Shown: one piece after another, positions 1-8,403 of the stretch
Layout: each line of letters opens with the position of its first letter
Numbering within the stretch: the first letter of the stretch is position 1
Assembly (NCBI GenBank): GCA_018819515.1
Contig: JAHJPX010000007.1
Span: forward strand, 124,001 to 188,000
DNA length: 64,000 nucleotides
Direction of reading: 5' to 3'
Origin: Gammaproteobacteria bacterium
GTDB taxonomy: Bacteria > Pseudomonadota > Gammaproteobacteria > Burkholderiales > Rhodocyclaceae
Made by a program: the position numbers and the translations under genes
Notes under the pieces: model-generated
Databases searched by the model: none
Told to the model about the DNA's origin: nothing
The model's input: only the letters and a program-made list of their open reading frames with translations

Positions 1-988
1 CGCCATCGAATCCTCGCCCGGGATCGACGCCGACCGCGTCGTCGCGGTGCTGTTTACTTCCGGCTCGACCGGCACGCCGACGGCGCACATCAAGAAGTGG
101 GGCGCCCTGGCGGCCAGCTCCCGCGGGGAGGCCGAGCGCCTGGACGCAGCGGGCGCCGGCTATTCGCTGGTTGGCACCGTTCCCGTGCAGCACAGCTACG
201 GCCTTGAGTCGATCATCATGCTGACTTTGCAGGGTCGCGGCTCGCTCTGGAGCGGCTGGCCCTTCTATCCGGCCGACATCGCTGCGGCGCTGGCGGCCGT
301 GCCGCGTCCACGCCTGCTTGTCACCACTCCCGTGCACCTGCGCACGCTGCTCGATGCCGGCATCGATCTTCCCGCCGTCGACAAACTGCTCTCGGCGACC
401 GCACCGCTATCCGAACTCCTTGCCCGCGAGGCCGAGGACCGCTTGCGCGCGCCGGTGCACGAAATCTACGGCTGCACCGAAACCGGCCAGTTGGCCAGCC
501 GGCGCACCGTCGAAGGACCGCGCTGGTCGCCGCTGCCCGGCGTTAGGCTTGAGCAGGAGGGCGACGCCACCTTCGCCCTGGGCGGCAACTGTGGCGTGCG
601 GCACGCGCTGGCGGATGTCATCGAACTCCACGACGACGACACGTTCTCGCTGCACGGCCGCAACGCCGACATGGTGAACATCGCCGGCAAGCGTACCTCG
701 CTCGCCTACCTGAATCACCTACTGACCGACATTCCCGGCGTCGCCGACGGCTGTTTCCTGATACCCGACGAGGCGAACGGGAGCAGCGTCACCCGGCTGT
801 GCGCCTTCGTCGTCGCGCCGACGCTGTCGCCGACGCAGTTGCGCGACGCGCTGCGCCAGCGCATCGATCCGATCTTTTTGCCGCGGCCGACGATCTTCGT
901 CGACCGCCTGCCGCGCAACGCCACCGGCAAGCTGCCACGCAACGATCTCGTGGCCCTGCTCGATCGCCACAACCGGGGCGCCGAATGA
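1..988 (+). CDS. AMP-dependent acyl/aryl ligase, 5' end outside window
   Basis: C-terminal part of an adenylate-forming ligase that would activate an aryl or acyl acid as AMP ester for loading on an acyl carrier protein. The frame is open from base 2. The ATP-binding P-loop LFTSGSTGTP lies near the start, followed by the EIYGCTETG adenylate motif and the C-terminal LPRNATGK segment, whose lysine is the catalytic one in this family. The stop overlaps the ATG of a hot-dog dehydratase (ATGA), and the next five genes are aryl-polyene-type functions, so this is probably the ligase of that cluster. The upstream ACPs and ketosynthases would lie outside the window. Substrate is inferred from context only. 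Confidence 0.85.
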   Translation, partial: AIESSPGIDADRVVAVLFTSGSTGTPTAHIKKWGALAASSRGEAERLDAAGAGYSLVGTVPVQHSYGLESIIMLTLQGRGSLWSGWPFYPADIAAALAAVPRPRLLVTTPVHLRTLLDAGIDLPAVDKLLSATAPLSELLAREAEDRLRAPVHEIYGCTETGQLASRRTVEGPRWSPLPGVRLEQEGDATFALGGNCGVRHALADVIELHDDDTFSLHGRNADMVNIAGKRTSLAYLNHLLTDIPGVADGCFLIPDEANGSSVTRLCAFVVAPTLSPTQLRDALRQRIDPIFLPRPTIFVDRLPRNATGKLPRNDLVALLDRHNRGAE

Positions 989-1275
989 ACGCCGTGCGCT
1001 GGACGGTTCCCGCCGACCTTCCCGCCTTCGCCGGCCACTTCCCGGGCCACCCTGTCGTTCCCGGCGTCGTGCTGCTCGATCGCCTGCTCCAGGGCGTGGC
1101 CGCGGCGGGCGAAACCGTCGTCGGCATCGGCAGCGCCAAGTTCCTGAGCCCCGCAGGCCCCGGAGCGACGCTCGACTTTTCCTGGCGACCCGGCGCCGGA
1201 AAGTCGTTGCGCTTCGACATCGCCAACGCCGGCGCTGCGGTCGCCACCGGCACGCTGACCGTGGCAGACCGATGA
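985..1275 (+). CDS. FabZ/FabA-like hot-dog 3-hydroxyacyl-ACP dehydratase
   Basis: A 96-residue single hot-dog-fold protein. The motif HFPGHPVVPGV at residues 14-24 is the FabZ/FabA active-site signature (catalytic His before FPG). It is shorter than FabZ (about 145 residues) and fits the ApeI-type dehydratases of aryl polyene clusters, which dehydrate 3-hydroxyacyl-ACP during polyene chain growth. It overlaps the ligase upstream by 4 bp and the acyltransferase downstream by 4 bp, so it is translationally coupled within one operon. The family is clear; the exact chain substrate is inferred. Confidence 0.8.
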   Translation: MNAVRWTVPADLPAFAGHFPGHPVVPGVVLLDRLLQGVAAAGETVVGIGSAKFLSPAGPGATLDFSWRPGAGKSLRFDIANAGAAVATGTLTVADR

Positions 1276-2204
1276 CCGTTGCCGGGGACCGCAACGAAGC
1301 GAGCTGGACGCAGCGCCCCGAGCGCAGCAACATGCCGATCCTGCGGCTGATGGTGTGGATCTCGCTGCGCCTCGGCCGGCCCATCGGCCGCCTCGTCCTC
1401 TACGGCATCGCCGCCTACTTCGTCGCCTTCGCCCCGGCTGCGCGGCGCGCCAGCCGCGCCTACCTCGCGCGCGCCCTCGGTCGCGCGCCGACCGTGGTGG
1501 ACGGGTTCCGTCACGTGCTCGCCTTCGCCAGCACCATCCACGACCGCGTCTACCTGCTCAACGGGCGCTTCGACCTTTTCGACATCGAGATCGTCGGCCG
1601 TGACCTCGTCGAGAAGGCCACCGCCGACGGCAACGGCACCCTGCTGATGGGCGCGCACCTCGGCAGTTTCGAAGTCATACGTTCTCTTGGCCGCTACCAT
1701 GCCGGGCAGGTCGTCACCATGCTCATGTACGAGGAAAATGCGCGCATGGTGAATGCCACCCTGGCGGCGATCAATCCGGCGGCGGCGCAGGATGTCATCG
1801 CCCTCGGCCGCGTCGACTCCATGCTGCAGGCGCAGGAGAAACTTTCCGCCGGCCATCTGGTCGGCATGCTCGCCGATCGCGCGCTGGACAAAAATGCGGG
1901 CAACGACGCGACGCGCGCCGTCGATTTCTTCGGCGCGCCGGCGCAATTTCCGCTCGGACCCTTCCGCGTCGCCGCCATGTTGCGGCGACCGGTGTTGTTC
2001 ATGGCCGGCCTCTACCTCGGCGGCAACCGTTACCGCATCCACTTCGAGCCGCTCGCGGATTTCAGCAACGTGGCTCGTGCGGATCGCGACGAGGCGATCG
2101 CCGCCGCGCAGTCGCGCTACGTCGAACGGCTGGAACATTGCTGTCGCGAAGCGCCGTACAACTGGTTCAACTTTTTCGATTTCTGGAAGGGCGTGGAATC
2201 ATGA
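1272..2204 (+). CDS. LpxL/HtrB-like lysophospholipid/lipid acyltransferase
   Basis: A 310-residue inner-membrane-associated acyltransferase. After a hydrophobic N-terminal segment it carries HLGSFE, the H-x4-E catalytic motif of the LpxL family, then the ML-DRALDKNAG and FPLGPF substrate-pocket segments. In aryl polyene clusters a homologous enzyme is thought to attach the polyene acyl chain to a glycerolipid-type head group. It overlaps its neighbours by 4 bp on each side. The first residues before MPILRLMVW may be over-called: a start at that internal ATG is also possible. It is unlikely to be the lipid A LpxL of the cell, given its position inside this operon. Confidence 0.82.
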   Translation: MTVAGDRNEASWTQRPERSNMPILRLMVWISLRLGRPIGRLVLYGIAAYFVAFAPAARRASRAYLARALGRAPTVVDGFRHVLAFASTIHDRVYLLNGRFDLFDIEIVGRDLVEKATADGNGTLLMGAHLGSFEVIRSLGRYHAGQVVTMLMYEENARMVNATLAAINPAAAQDVIALGRVDSMLQAQEKLSAGHLVGMLADRALDKNAGNDATRAVDFFGAPAQFPLGPFRVAAMLRRPVLFMAGLYLGGNRYRIHFEPLADFSNVARADRDEAIAAAQSRYVERLEHCCREAPYNWFNFFDFWKGVES

Positions 2205-2779
2205 AAACGGGGCAATGGCTCGGCGTGTTGCCATGGCTGACTTTTCTGGCGCTGCCGGCCTGGGCGGGCGAGTGGAACATCGACGCGCTGATGCAAGGCC
2301 TGGCGAAGCACGAGGGCGGCCGCGCCCGCTTCGTCGAAACCAAGACCATCGCCCTGCTCGACAAGCCGGTCGTCTCATCGGGCGAACTGAACTACGTGCC
2401 GCCGAACCGCCTCGAAAAGCGAACCACCAGGCCGCGCCAGGAACTCATGGTGCTCGATGGCGACCAGTTGCGCCTCGAACGCGGCAAGCAGGTTTTCAGC
2501 ATTCGCCTGTCCGACCAGCCGGAAGCGCTGGCCTTCGTCGACAGCCTGCGCGGCACCCTGGCCGGCGACAAGGCGGCACTGGAAAAGAACTACAAGCTGA
2601 CCCTGTCGGGCACGCCCGACCGCTGGATGCTGGACCTGCTTCCCGACGACCAGCGCATCGCCGCCTACGTCCTGCGCATCACCTTCGGCGGCAGCCATGG
2701 CCGCGTCGAATGGATCCGCTACCTGCAGGCCGACGGCGACAGCGCCGTCATGACCATCGAGCCGCTCGACGACCGATGA
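2201..2779 (+). CDS. LolA-like outer-membrane lipoprotein carrier
   Basis: A 192-residue periplasmic protein with a signal peptide ending PAWAG, then a LolA-like beta half-barrel: ETKTIALLDKPVVSSGELNY and PPNRLEKRTT match the start of the fold. In aryl polyene clusters such a protein likely ferries the lipid product across the periplasm together with the MMPL exporter that follows. The start overlaps the previous stop as ATGA. The signal peptide core PWLTFLAL is encoded by one copy of the dispersed motif (2222-2245), a case where the motif doubles as part of a functional signal peptide. Confidence 0.78.
   Translation: MKTGQWLGVLPWLTFLALPAWAGEWNIDALMQGLAKHEGGRARFVETKTIALLDKPVVSSGELNYVPPNRLEKRTTRPRQELMVLDGDQLRLERGKQVFSIRLSDQPEALAFVDSLRGTLAGDKAALEKNYKLTLSGTPDRWMLDLLPDDQRIAAYVLRITFGGSHGRVEWIRYLQADGDSAVMTIEPLDDR
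2222..2245 (-). repeat. Dispersed motif copy in the lolA-like gene
   Basis: Reverse copy, about three changes from consensus (GGCGTGTTGCCATGGCTGAC then TTTT). It codes for GVLPWLTF of the signal peptide. Confidence 0.7.
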
Positions 2780-5094
2780 CGCGTTCCGGACGGTTCGTCG
2801 TCGCGTTGTGGCTGCTCGGGCTGGCCGCCTTTGCGCTGGTCGCCTGGCGCGGCCAGTTCACCACCGACATGTCGGCCTTCCTGCCGCAGCGCCCGTCGGA
2901 CACGCAGCGCCTGCTGGTCGAACAACTCCGCGAAGGCAGCCTGTCGCGCCTGGTGTTGATCGGCATCGAGGGCGCGGATGCGCCGACGCGGGCGCGCCTG
3001 TCGAAGGCGCTGGCGGCGCGGCTGGCGGCCAGCGGCCTGTTTACCGGCGTGCAGAACGGCGATGCGACCGAACTGGCGCGCGACCGCGACCTCCTGTTCA
3101 ACAATCGCTACCTCCTCAGCCCCGCGGTTAACGCCGGGCGCTTCACCGTCGCCGGCCTGCGCGAAGCGATCGGCGAAAGCATCGACATGCTCGCGTCGCC
3201 GGCCGGCATGATGATCAAGAATCTGCTGCCGCGCGATCCCACCGGCGAAATGATGGAGCTGATCGGCGCCTTCGCGGGGCAACAGGGGCCCGCCAGCCGG
3301 GATGGCGTCTGGGCGTCGCAAGACGGCAAGCGCGCACTGCTGATGGCGCAGACCGTCGCCCGCGGTTCCGACACCGACGGTCAGGGCGAAGCCGTCGCCC
3401 GCGTGCGCGCCGAGTTCACCGCTGTCGCCGACGACAGCGGCGCGCAACTGCGGGTTTCCGGCGCGCCGGTGTTTTCGCTCGAAGCGCGGGCGACCATCAG
3501 GAGCGAAGTCGAACGCCTCGCCATCATCAGCGCCATCGGCATCATCACCGTCCTGCTGCTCGCCTACCGCTCCTTCACCGCGCTGACGCTCGGCCTGCTG
3601 CCGGTGCTGTCGGGCGCGCTGGCCGGCGTCGCCGCCGTCATCCTCGGCTTCGGCTCCATCCACGGCATCACCATCGGTTTCGGCGCCACCCTGATCGGCG
3701 AGTCCGTCGACTACAGCATCTACTATTTCGTCCAGTCGCGACAAGGGTACGACGGCGAATGGCGGGCGCGCTTCTGGCCCACCATCCGGCTCGGCGTGCT
3801 GACCTCGCTGTGCGGCTTCGCCTCGCTGCTCTTCTCCGGCTTTCCCGGCCTCGCGCAACTCGGCCTGTTCTCCATGTCGGGGCTGGTCGTTGCCGCGTTG
3901 ATAACGCGCTTCGTGCTGCCGCAGCTGCGGCCCGCCCGCTTCGTCATCCGCGACACCACGAACCTCGGCCGCGCCGTCGCGCCGGCGATCGGCAAGCTCG
4001 GCCGCCGCCGCTGGGTGATCGCCGTGCTGGCCGTGGCGGCCGTGGGCGTGCTCGTTGCGCACCAGGATCGGCTCTGGAATACGCGCCTGTCCGAACTCAG
4101 CCCCATGTCGCCGGAGCTGCTGGCGCTCGATGCCTCGCTGCGCGCCGATCTCGGCAACTCCGACCAGGGCTACCTGGCGGTGGTCAATGCACCGACCCGC
4201 GAGGCCGCGCTGCTCGCGGCCGAGCGTGTCGCGACGCGCCTGCAATCGCTGGTCGACACCGGCGCCATCGGCAGCTTCGAATCGCCGAGCCGCTTCCTGC
4301 CGAGCCAGCCGACGCAGCAAGCGCGCCGCGCCGCGCTGCCCGAGCGCACGGATCTGGCGAAACGCCTACAAGCCGCGCTCGCCGAGCTGCCGCTGCGCGC
4401 CGACAAGCTGCAAGGTTTTCTCGACGACGTCGAAGTCGCCAAAGGTCAGCCGTCGCTGGACGCCGAGGCGCTGCGGGGTACCAGCCTCGGCGTGGCGGTG
4501 GACGCCATGCTGCAACAACGATCCACGGGCTGGGTGGCGCTGCTGCCCCTGCACACCAACGCCGCCGGCAGCGTAGACGCGGCGGCGGTCCGCGCCGCCC
4601 TCGCCAGCGAACCGGGCGCCCTGTTCCTCGACCTTGGCGAGGAATCGACGCGCCTGTACGCGGAATACCTCGACGAAGCGATCTGGCTGTCGCTGGCCGG
4701 CTTCGTCGCCATCACCCTGCTGCTCGCCGGCGCGCTGCGTTCGGGCCGGCGGCTGCTGCGCGTGCTGACGCCGCTGGTGCTGGCAGTGCTGCTGGTGATG
4801 GCCGCGCTGGCCCTGGTCGGCGAACGCCTGACGCTGCTGCATCTGGTCGGCTTGCTGCTGGCCGTCGCCGTCGGCTCCAACTACGCGCTCTTTTTCGACG
4901 ACGACAACGCCGCCGGCGATCCGCGCACCCTCGCCTCGCTGCTGGTCGCCAACGCCACGACGGTGATCGGCTTCGGCGCGCTGGCCACTTCCACCGTGCC
5001 GGTGCTGCACGCCATCGGCATCACCGTCGGTCCCGGCGCCGTGCTGGCGCTGATTCTCTCGGCCATGCTGGCCGGTCGCAAGGAGGTTTTCTGA
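2776..5094 (+). CDS. MMPL/RND-family lipid exporter
   Basis: A 772-residue inner-membrane transporter with the MMPL layout: TM1 at residues 8-24, a periplasmic domain to about 240, a cluster of five TM helices (about 250-400), a second periplasmic domain and a second TM bundle. FGATLIGESVDYSIYY in the first bundle and AVGSNYALFFDDD in the second are the conserved proton-relay TM segments, with Asp/Glu in place. It sits between the LolA-like carrier (4-bp overlap) and the deacetylase, as in aryl polyene clusters, where the family is proposed to export the finished lipid. Full length for the family. Confidence 0.85.
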   Translation: MTRSGRFVVALWLLGLAAFALVAWRGQFTTDMSAFLPQRPSDTQRLLVEQLREGSLSRLVLIGIEGADAPTRARLSKALAARLAASGLFTGVQNGDATELARDRDLLFNNRYLLSPAVNAGRFTVAGLREAIGESIDMLASPAGMMIKNLLPRDPTGEMMELIGAFAGQQGPASRDGVWASQDGKRALLMAQTVARGSDTDGQGEAVARVRAEFTAVADDSGAQLRVSGAPVFSLEARATIRSEVERLAIISAIGIITVLLLAYRSFTALTLGLLPVLSGALAGVAAVILGFGSIHGITIGFGATLIGESVDYSIYYFVQSRQGYDGEWRARFWPTIRLGVLTSLCGFASLLFSGFPGLAQLGLFSMSGLVVAALITRFVLPQLRPARFVIRDTTNLGRAVAPAIGKLGRRRWVIAVLAVAAVGVLVAHQDRLWNTRLSELSPMSPELLALDASLRADLGNSDQGYLAVVNAPTREAALLAAERVATRLQSLVDTGAIGSFESPSRFLPSQPTQQARRAALPERTDLAKRLQAALAELPLRADKLQGFLDDVEVAKGQPSLDAEALRGTSLGVAVDAMLQQRSTGWVALLPLHTNAAGSVDAAAVRAALASEPGALFLDLGEESTRLYAEYLDEAIWLSLAGFVAITLLLAGALRSGRRLLRVLTPLVLAVLLVMAALALVGERLTLLHLVGLLLAVAVGSNYALFFDDDNAAGDPRTLASLLVANATTVIGFGALATSTVPVLHAIGITVGPGAVLALILSAMLAGRKEVF

Positions 5095-5095
5095 T

Positions 5096-5905
5096 ATGGC
5101 GGACTGGCATCCGACCCCGCTCATCAACGGCAGCATCGCGCTGCATGGCGCCGCACTCGCCTCGCTGACCATCGTGCCCCAGCACTGGCCGCTGGCGGTC
5201 GGCGCCATCGCCGCCAACCAGGCCGTGCTGATCGCCGCCGGCCTCTGGCCGCGCTCCTCGCTGCTCGGTCCCAACCTCACGCGCCTGCCGTCCGTCGCCC
5301 GGTCGCACCGCGAAGTCGCGCTGACCATCGACGACGGCCCCGATCCTGAAGTCACGCCGCGCGTGCTCGACCTGCTCGACGCTGCCGGCGCCAAGGCCAC
5401 CTTCTTCTGCATCGGCGAGGAAGTGACGCGCCACGCCGCGCTGGCGCGCGAGATGGTCGCCCGCGGCCACGCCATCGAAAACCACAGCCAGCATCATCTC
5501 AAGCTGTTCGCCGCGCTCGGCCCGTGGCGCATGCGCCGCGAGATCGTCGCCGCGCAGGAGAGCATCGCCGCCGCCGTCGGCCGCGCGCCGCGCTTCTTCC
5601 GCCCCACCGCCGGCCTGCGCAATCCCTTCCTCGCCCCGATCCTCGCCAAGCTCGACCTGCAACTGGCAAGCTGGACGCGGCGGCCCTTCGACACCCGCTG
5701 CGGCGACGTCGACCGCGTCGTCGCGCGACTCGTGCGCGGCCTGGCCGCCGGCGACATCCTGCTCATGCACGAAGGCAACGCCGCGCCGACCGCCGGCGGC
5801 GGCCCCGTCATCCTCGAAGCGCTGCCGCGCGTGCTCAGCGCCCTGCAGGCCACCCGCCTGCAATCCGTCACCCTCACCCAGGCGCTCGACCCCAAGCCAC
5901 GATGA
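5096..5905 (+). CDS. NodB-type polysaccharide deacetylase
   Basis: A 269-residue protein with two N-terminal hydrophobic segments and a NodB homology domain from about residue 77. Motif 1 TIDDGPDP (catalytic base and metal Asp), motif 2 HSQHH (metal His pair), motif 3 RFFRPTAG and the C-terminal DILLMHEG are all intact, so it should be an active metal-dependent carbohydrate esterase. The start is well fixed: AAGGAGG at 5080-5086 lies 9 bases before the ATG, the strongest Shine-Dalgarno in this operon. Its substrate in the aryl-polyene-type pathway is unknown; an amino-sugar head group is one possibility. Confidence 0.85.
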   Translation: MADWHPTPLINGSIALHGAALASLTIVPQHWPLAVGAIAANQAVLIAAGLWPRSSLLGPNLTRLPSVARSHREVALTIDDGPDPEVTPRVLDLLDAAGAKATFFCIGEEVTRHAALAREMVARGHAIENHSQHHLKLFAALGPWRMRREIVAAQESIAAAVGRAPRFFRPTAGLRNPFLAPILAKLDLQLASWTRRPFDTRCGDVDRVVARLVRGLAAGDILLMHEGNAAPTAGGGPVILEALPRVLSALQATRLQSVTLTQALDPKPR

Positions 5906-6627
5906 CCGAAAAGTTCCTCGCCCGCCTGCTCGACGAAGCCAGCCGCCCCTATCGCGCCGCCGGCCACTTCGCCTACGGCTTCTCGCGCGGCAAGCTCTCC
6001 AGCGACTGCATCTTCCGTGAGCTGTTGCGGCGCGGCGTTTTCCCGGCCGCCGGCGGACGCTTCCTCGACCTCGGCTGCGGCCAGGCCGGCCTTGCCTCCT
6101 GGCTGCTCGCCGCGCGCAAGCTTTTTGAAAGCGGCGACTGGCCGGCCGACTGGCCCGAGCCGCCGAGGGTCGCCGAACTGCGCGGCTTCGAACTGATGGC
6201 CAAGGACGTCGCACGCGGCCGCGCCGCGCTGGCCGACCGCGAACCGCAAGTCGTCATCCGCCAGGGCGACATCTGCAAGACCGACTTCGGCCGGGCCGAC
6301 ATCGTCACCATCCTCGACGTGCTGCACTACATCGACCACCCGAACCAGGAAGACATCCTGCGCCGCGTCCGCGCCGCGCTGCCACCGGGCGGCGTCTTCC
6401 TCACCCGCGTCGGCGACGCCGAAGCCGGCCTCTACTTCCACGTCTGCGACTGGGTCGACCGCGCCGTCACCTTCGTGCGCGGCCACCGCCTGCCGACGCT
6501 CTACTACCGCAGCCTCGCCGACTGGGCGGAACTGCTGCGCAAACTCGGCTTCGAAGTCGAGACCGTACCGATGAGCGAAGGCAAGCCCTTCGCCAACGTC
6601 ATGCTCGTCGCGCGCGTCCCGGTCTGA
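5902..6627 (+). CDS. SAM-dependent class I methyltransferase
   Basis: A 241-residue methyltransferase. Motif I is FLDLGCGQAG, the acidic loop follows at GFELMAK, and motif IV is IVTILDVLHYID, with post-motif LPPGGVFLTRV. It ends the operon and overlaps the deacetylase by 4 bp. O- or C-methylation of the aryl head group is a common step in aryl polyenes, which makes that role likely here, but the acceptor cannot be read from the sequence. A 199-bp gap with a repeat follows. Confidence 0.8.
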   Translation: MTEKFLARLLDEASRPYRAAGHFAYGFSRGKLSSDCIFRELLRRGVFPAAGGRFLDLGCGQAGLASWLLAARKLFESGDWPADWPEPPRVAELRGFELMAKDVARGRAALADREPQVVIRQGDICKTDFGRADIVTILDVLHYIDHPNQEDILRRVRAALPPGGVFLTRVGDAEAGLYFHVCDWVDRAVTFVRGHRLPTLYYRSLADWAELLRKLGFEVETVPMSEGKPFANVMLVARVPV

Positions 6628-6647
6628 GGGGTGTAGTGGCGCCGGGC

Positions 6648-6720
6648 GGCGTATCGCCACAGCTGACTTTTTCCGAAAGGCGCTGGACGCCACGCAATCC
6701 CGAGCAAAGCGAGGGACGGG
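6648..6720 (-). repeat. Dispersed motif, extended composite copy
   Basis: Motif in reverse orientation at 6648-6672 followed by about 48 bp (CGCTGGACGCCACG ... CCGAGCAAAGCGAGGGA). The same extended unit occurs inside rlpA at 61094-61170, so the two are copies of a longer element. It lies just after the aryl-polyene-type operon. Confidence 0.75.
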
Positions 6721-6826
6721 GCAACGCCCTTTCGCTTCGGCCTGCCCACCGCGCCAGCCGTCGGCCTCGCCCTCACGCCCGATCGATACCTATAATGAAC
6801 GCATACCACGTATAGCAGAAGGGAGA

Positions 6827-7330
6827 ATGGCCGTGACAACCGTGAACCATGTAGCTCGATTGCTGACCGGCGTGTGGCTGGGCTTCTTTGCCATGACAGC
6901 CCTGGCGGACGATCCGAACAAACTGCTGGCCGAGGAAGACGTCACCCTGGCGAAGATCAAGACCTTCTTCGATGCCGCTTTCCTCAAAACCGAGATGGAC
7001 GAAAACAAGCTGAAGATCACCGACGGCGGCTTCAAGGCCTTCATCAAGATCGACGAGAAGAAAAAGCTCATCACCTACTTCAGCGGCTGGAAGATGAAGG
7101 AGAGCGTGTCGGAAACCAAGAAGCTTCAGCTCGTCAACAAACTGAACGACGACCTCATCGTCGTCAGGTTCTCCATGCCGCGCCCGACCGTGCTGTGGTG
7201 CGACTACCAGGTGCTGTACGAAGGCGGCGTCACGCCTTACTCGATCGTCAACAACTACCGAATCTTCGCCAAGGTGACCAGGGGCGCGGCCTCCACCCGC
7301 GATCCGGACGACATCATCGGCTCGGACTGA
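6827..7330 (+). CDS. Secreted protein, possibly YbjN-domain
   Basis: A 167-residue protein with an N-terminal signal peptide (cleavage near MTALA-DD) preceded by AGGGAGA at about 6820. The mature part (VTLAKIKTFFDAAF..., alternating strands, LQLVNKLNDDLIVVRF) resembles the YbjN/type III chaperone-like fold, a family of unknown or regulatory function. The match is by fold pattern rather than a diagnostic motif, so the family is tentative. It is monocistronic and bounded by dispersed repeats on both sides. Confidence 0.6.
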   Translation: MAVTTVNHVARLLTGVWLGFFAMTALADDPNKLLAEEDVTLAKIKTFFDAAFLKTEMDENKLKITDGGFKAFIKIDEKKKLITYFSGWKMKESVSETKKLQLVNKLNDDLIVVRFSMPRPTVLWCDYQVLYEGGVTPYSIVNNYRIFAKVTRGAASTRDPDDIIGSD

Positions 7331-7382
7331 CAGGCGGGAGAATCGCACGGATCGCGTCGGGCTCGGCTCGGAGCCGCTCCTG

Positions 7383-7438
7383 AAAAGTCAGCCGTGGTGG
7401 TACGCCGCTCAGGTGGCGTATCGCCATGGCTGACTTTT
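7383..7438. repeat. Head-to-head pair of the dispersed motif
   Basis: Two copies in opposite orientation: forward at 7383-7406 and reverse at 7412-7438, 5 bp apart. Together they form a near-perfect palindrome of 56 bp starting with AAAAGTCAGCC and ending with its complement. It could fold as a strong hairpin, stopping transcription from the upstream gene. It marks the left edge of the AT-richer island. Confidence 0.85.
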
Positions 7439-7576
7439 CGACAGGGCGAGATCGGCTAGGAGCGGACCGCTGCGGTTGTCATCCAATTTGAGTAGTGGCA
7501 CGATGTCGATCTTTGATCTGTGCACTCCGGGCAAAATCGATTCTGATATGCCCTCTAGCATGCCAGCGAGAACGCC

Positions 7577-8197
7577 ATGAAGTTCAAAGCTACCTGCCAC
7601 AACTGCAAACGCACGATTCTTGGTGTCTTCTCTGCGCGGACTGCGAACGGCAAGTACGTCTGTCCTGACTGTATGCCAGACTCGGCAGTCTTGACCTACT
7701 TCTCAGGCACTCTTTTCGGCCGTCTGATTGCGTACTTTGCTGCGAACAATTCGAAGCGGCTTCAGCAAAATGTTCTTGGAGCACTTCGGGCTCAGTCGTC
7801 GGAAAATCGTAACTTGGAAGAAGAGACGGTGGGCCGCAGGCACGCCTTCGACCCCGTTCGTGTAGCGATGGATGCATTGGATGCATCCGATGATCCGAAG
7901 GAAAAGATGAAGGAGATCTACACGCTCCATGGTGAGCAAGCCATGCGAGACTTTGATGCTGCATATCGATACGCGCTGGCAAGGAAAGCAGCTACTTTCA
8001 GACGAACAAAGTTGCTTTCGAGAGCAGCAGATATGCTGTTCTTTGTCGTTGGGCCAATTGTGATCGTTACCAATTATCTGGATCACGGCGATCACTTTCA
8101 TCACCCTGACGCGCGTTTCTACGTTGGAGTCGGGGTTGGTCTAGTGGCCCTTGGGATCCTCCGCAAGTATTGGTCTAAGACGAAAGATGACAAGTGA
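7577..8197 (+). CDS. Zinc-ribbon membrane protein of unknown function
   Basis: A 206-residue protein I do not recognise. It starts with a four-cysteine zinc-ribbon-like knuckle (CHNCKRT ... YVCPDC, residues 7-32), continues with a charged, helical middle, and ends with two predicted TM helices (MLFFVVGPIVIVTNYL and FYVGVGVGLVALGILR) before a basic tail. Base composition is clearly AT-richer than the flanking genes, pointing to recent acquisition. Its stop overlaps the GTG of a small ORF, and the UPF0489-like gene follows, so the three look like one operon. Confidence 0.75.
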   Translation: MKFKATCHNCKRTILGVFSARTANGKYVCPDCMPDSAVLTYFSGTLFGRLIAYFAANNSKRLQQNVLGALRAQSSENRNLEEETVGRRHAFDPVRVAMDALDASDDPKEKMKEIYTLHGEQAMRDFDAAYRYALARKAATFRRTKLLSRAADMLFFVVGPIVIVTNYLDHGDHFHHPDARFYVGVGVGLVALGILRKYWSKTKDDK

Positions 8198-8373
8198 TTG
8201 TTGCAACCGTGTCGCGTTATTCTCTAGCTGAGATCTACCGCAGAAGCGTCGAGTACCGTAGCGCTTCGCTGTGTTTGGCCGGCTTGGAAGCTGCGCGCAA
8301 CGCAATCGAAGAGCAACTTGATCACTTAAAGGGGCAGCGCGGTGTTCGGCTTTTCGCACGTCTCATGCAATGA
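8194..8373 (+). CDS. Small coupled ORF, 59 residues, unknown
   Basis: An open frame that starts at GTG overlapping the preceding TGA (GTGA), an arrangement typical of translational coupling, and ends 30 bp before the next gene. The product is arginine-rich (eight Arg) and helical: it begins MIVATVSRYSLAEIYRRSV and ends with RGVRLFARLMQ. No known family is recognised. Its size and position directly upstream of a UPF0489/peptide-arginase-like gene make a substrate-peptide role thinkable, but nothing in the sequence proves this, and it could be a chance frame. Confidence 0.4.
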   Translation: MIVATVSRYSLAEIYRRSVEYRSASLCLAGLEAARNAIEEQLDHLKGQRGVRLFARLMQ

Positions 8374-8403
8374 ACGCTTGGAACGGCGACCTATGGAGAG
8401 GCG

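Noticed and set aside
789..2138. Long open frames opposite to the aryl-polyene-type genes (also 2719-4320, 4366-5475, 15877-17283, 35957-38050)
   Set aside because: They run antisense to conserved genes and arise from high GC at third positions; no recognisable domain or start signal.
4441..4464. Motif-like sequence in the MMPL gene
   Set aside because: Only the box is similar and the palindrome is missing; likely chance in a GC-rich gene.
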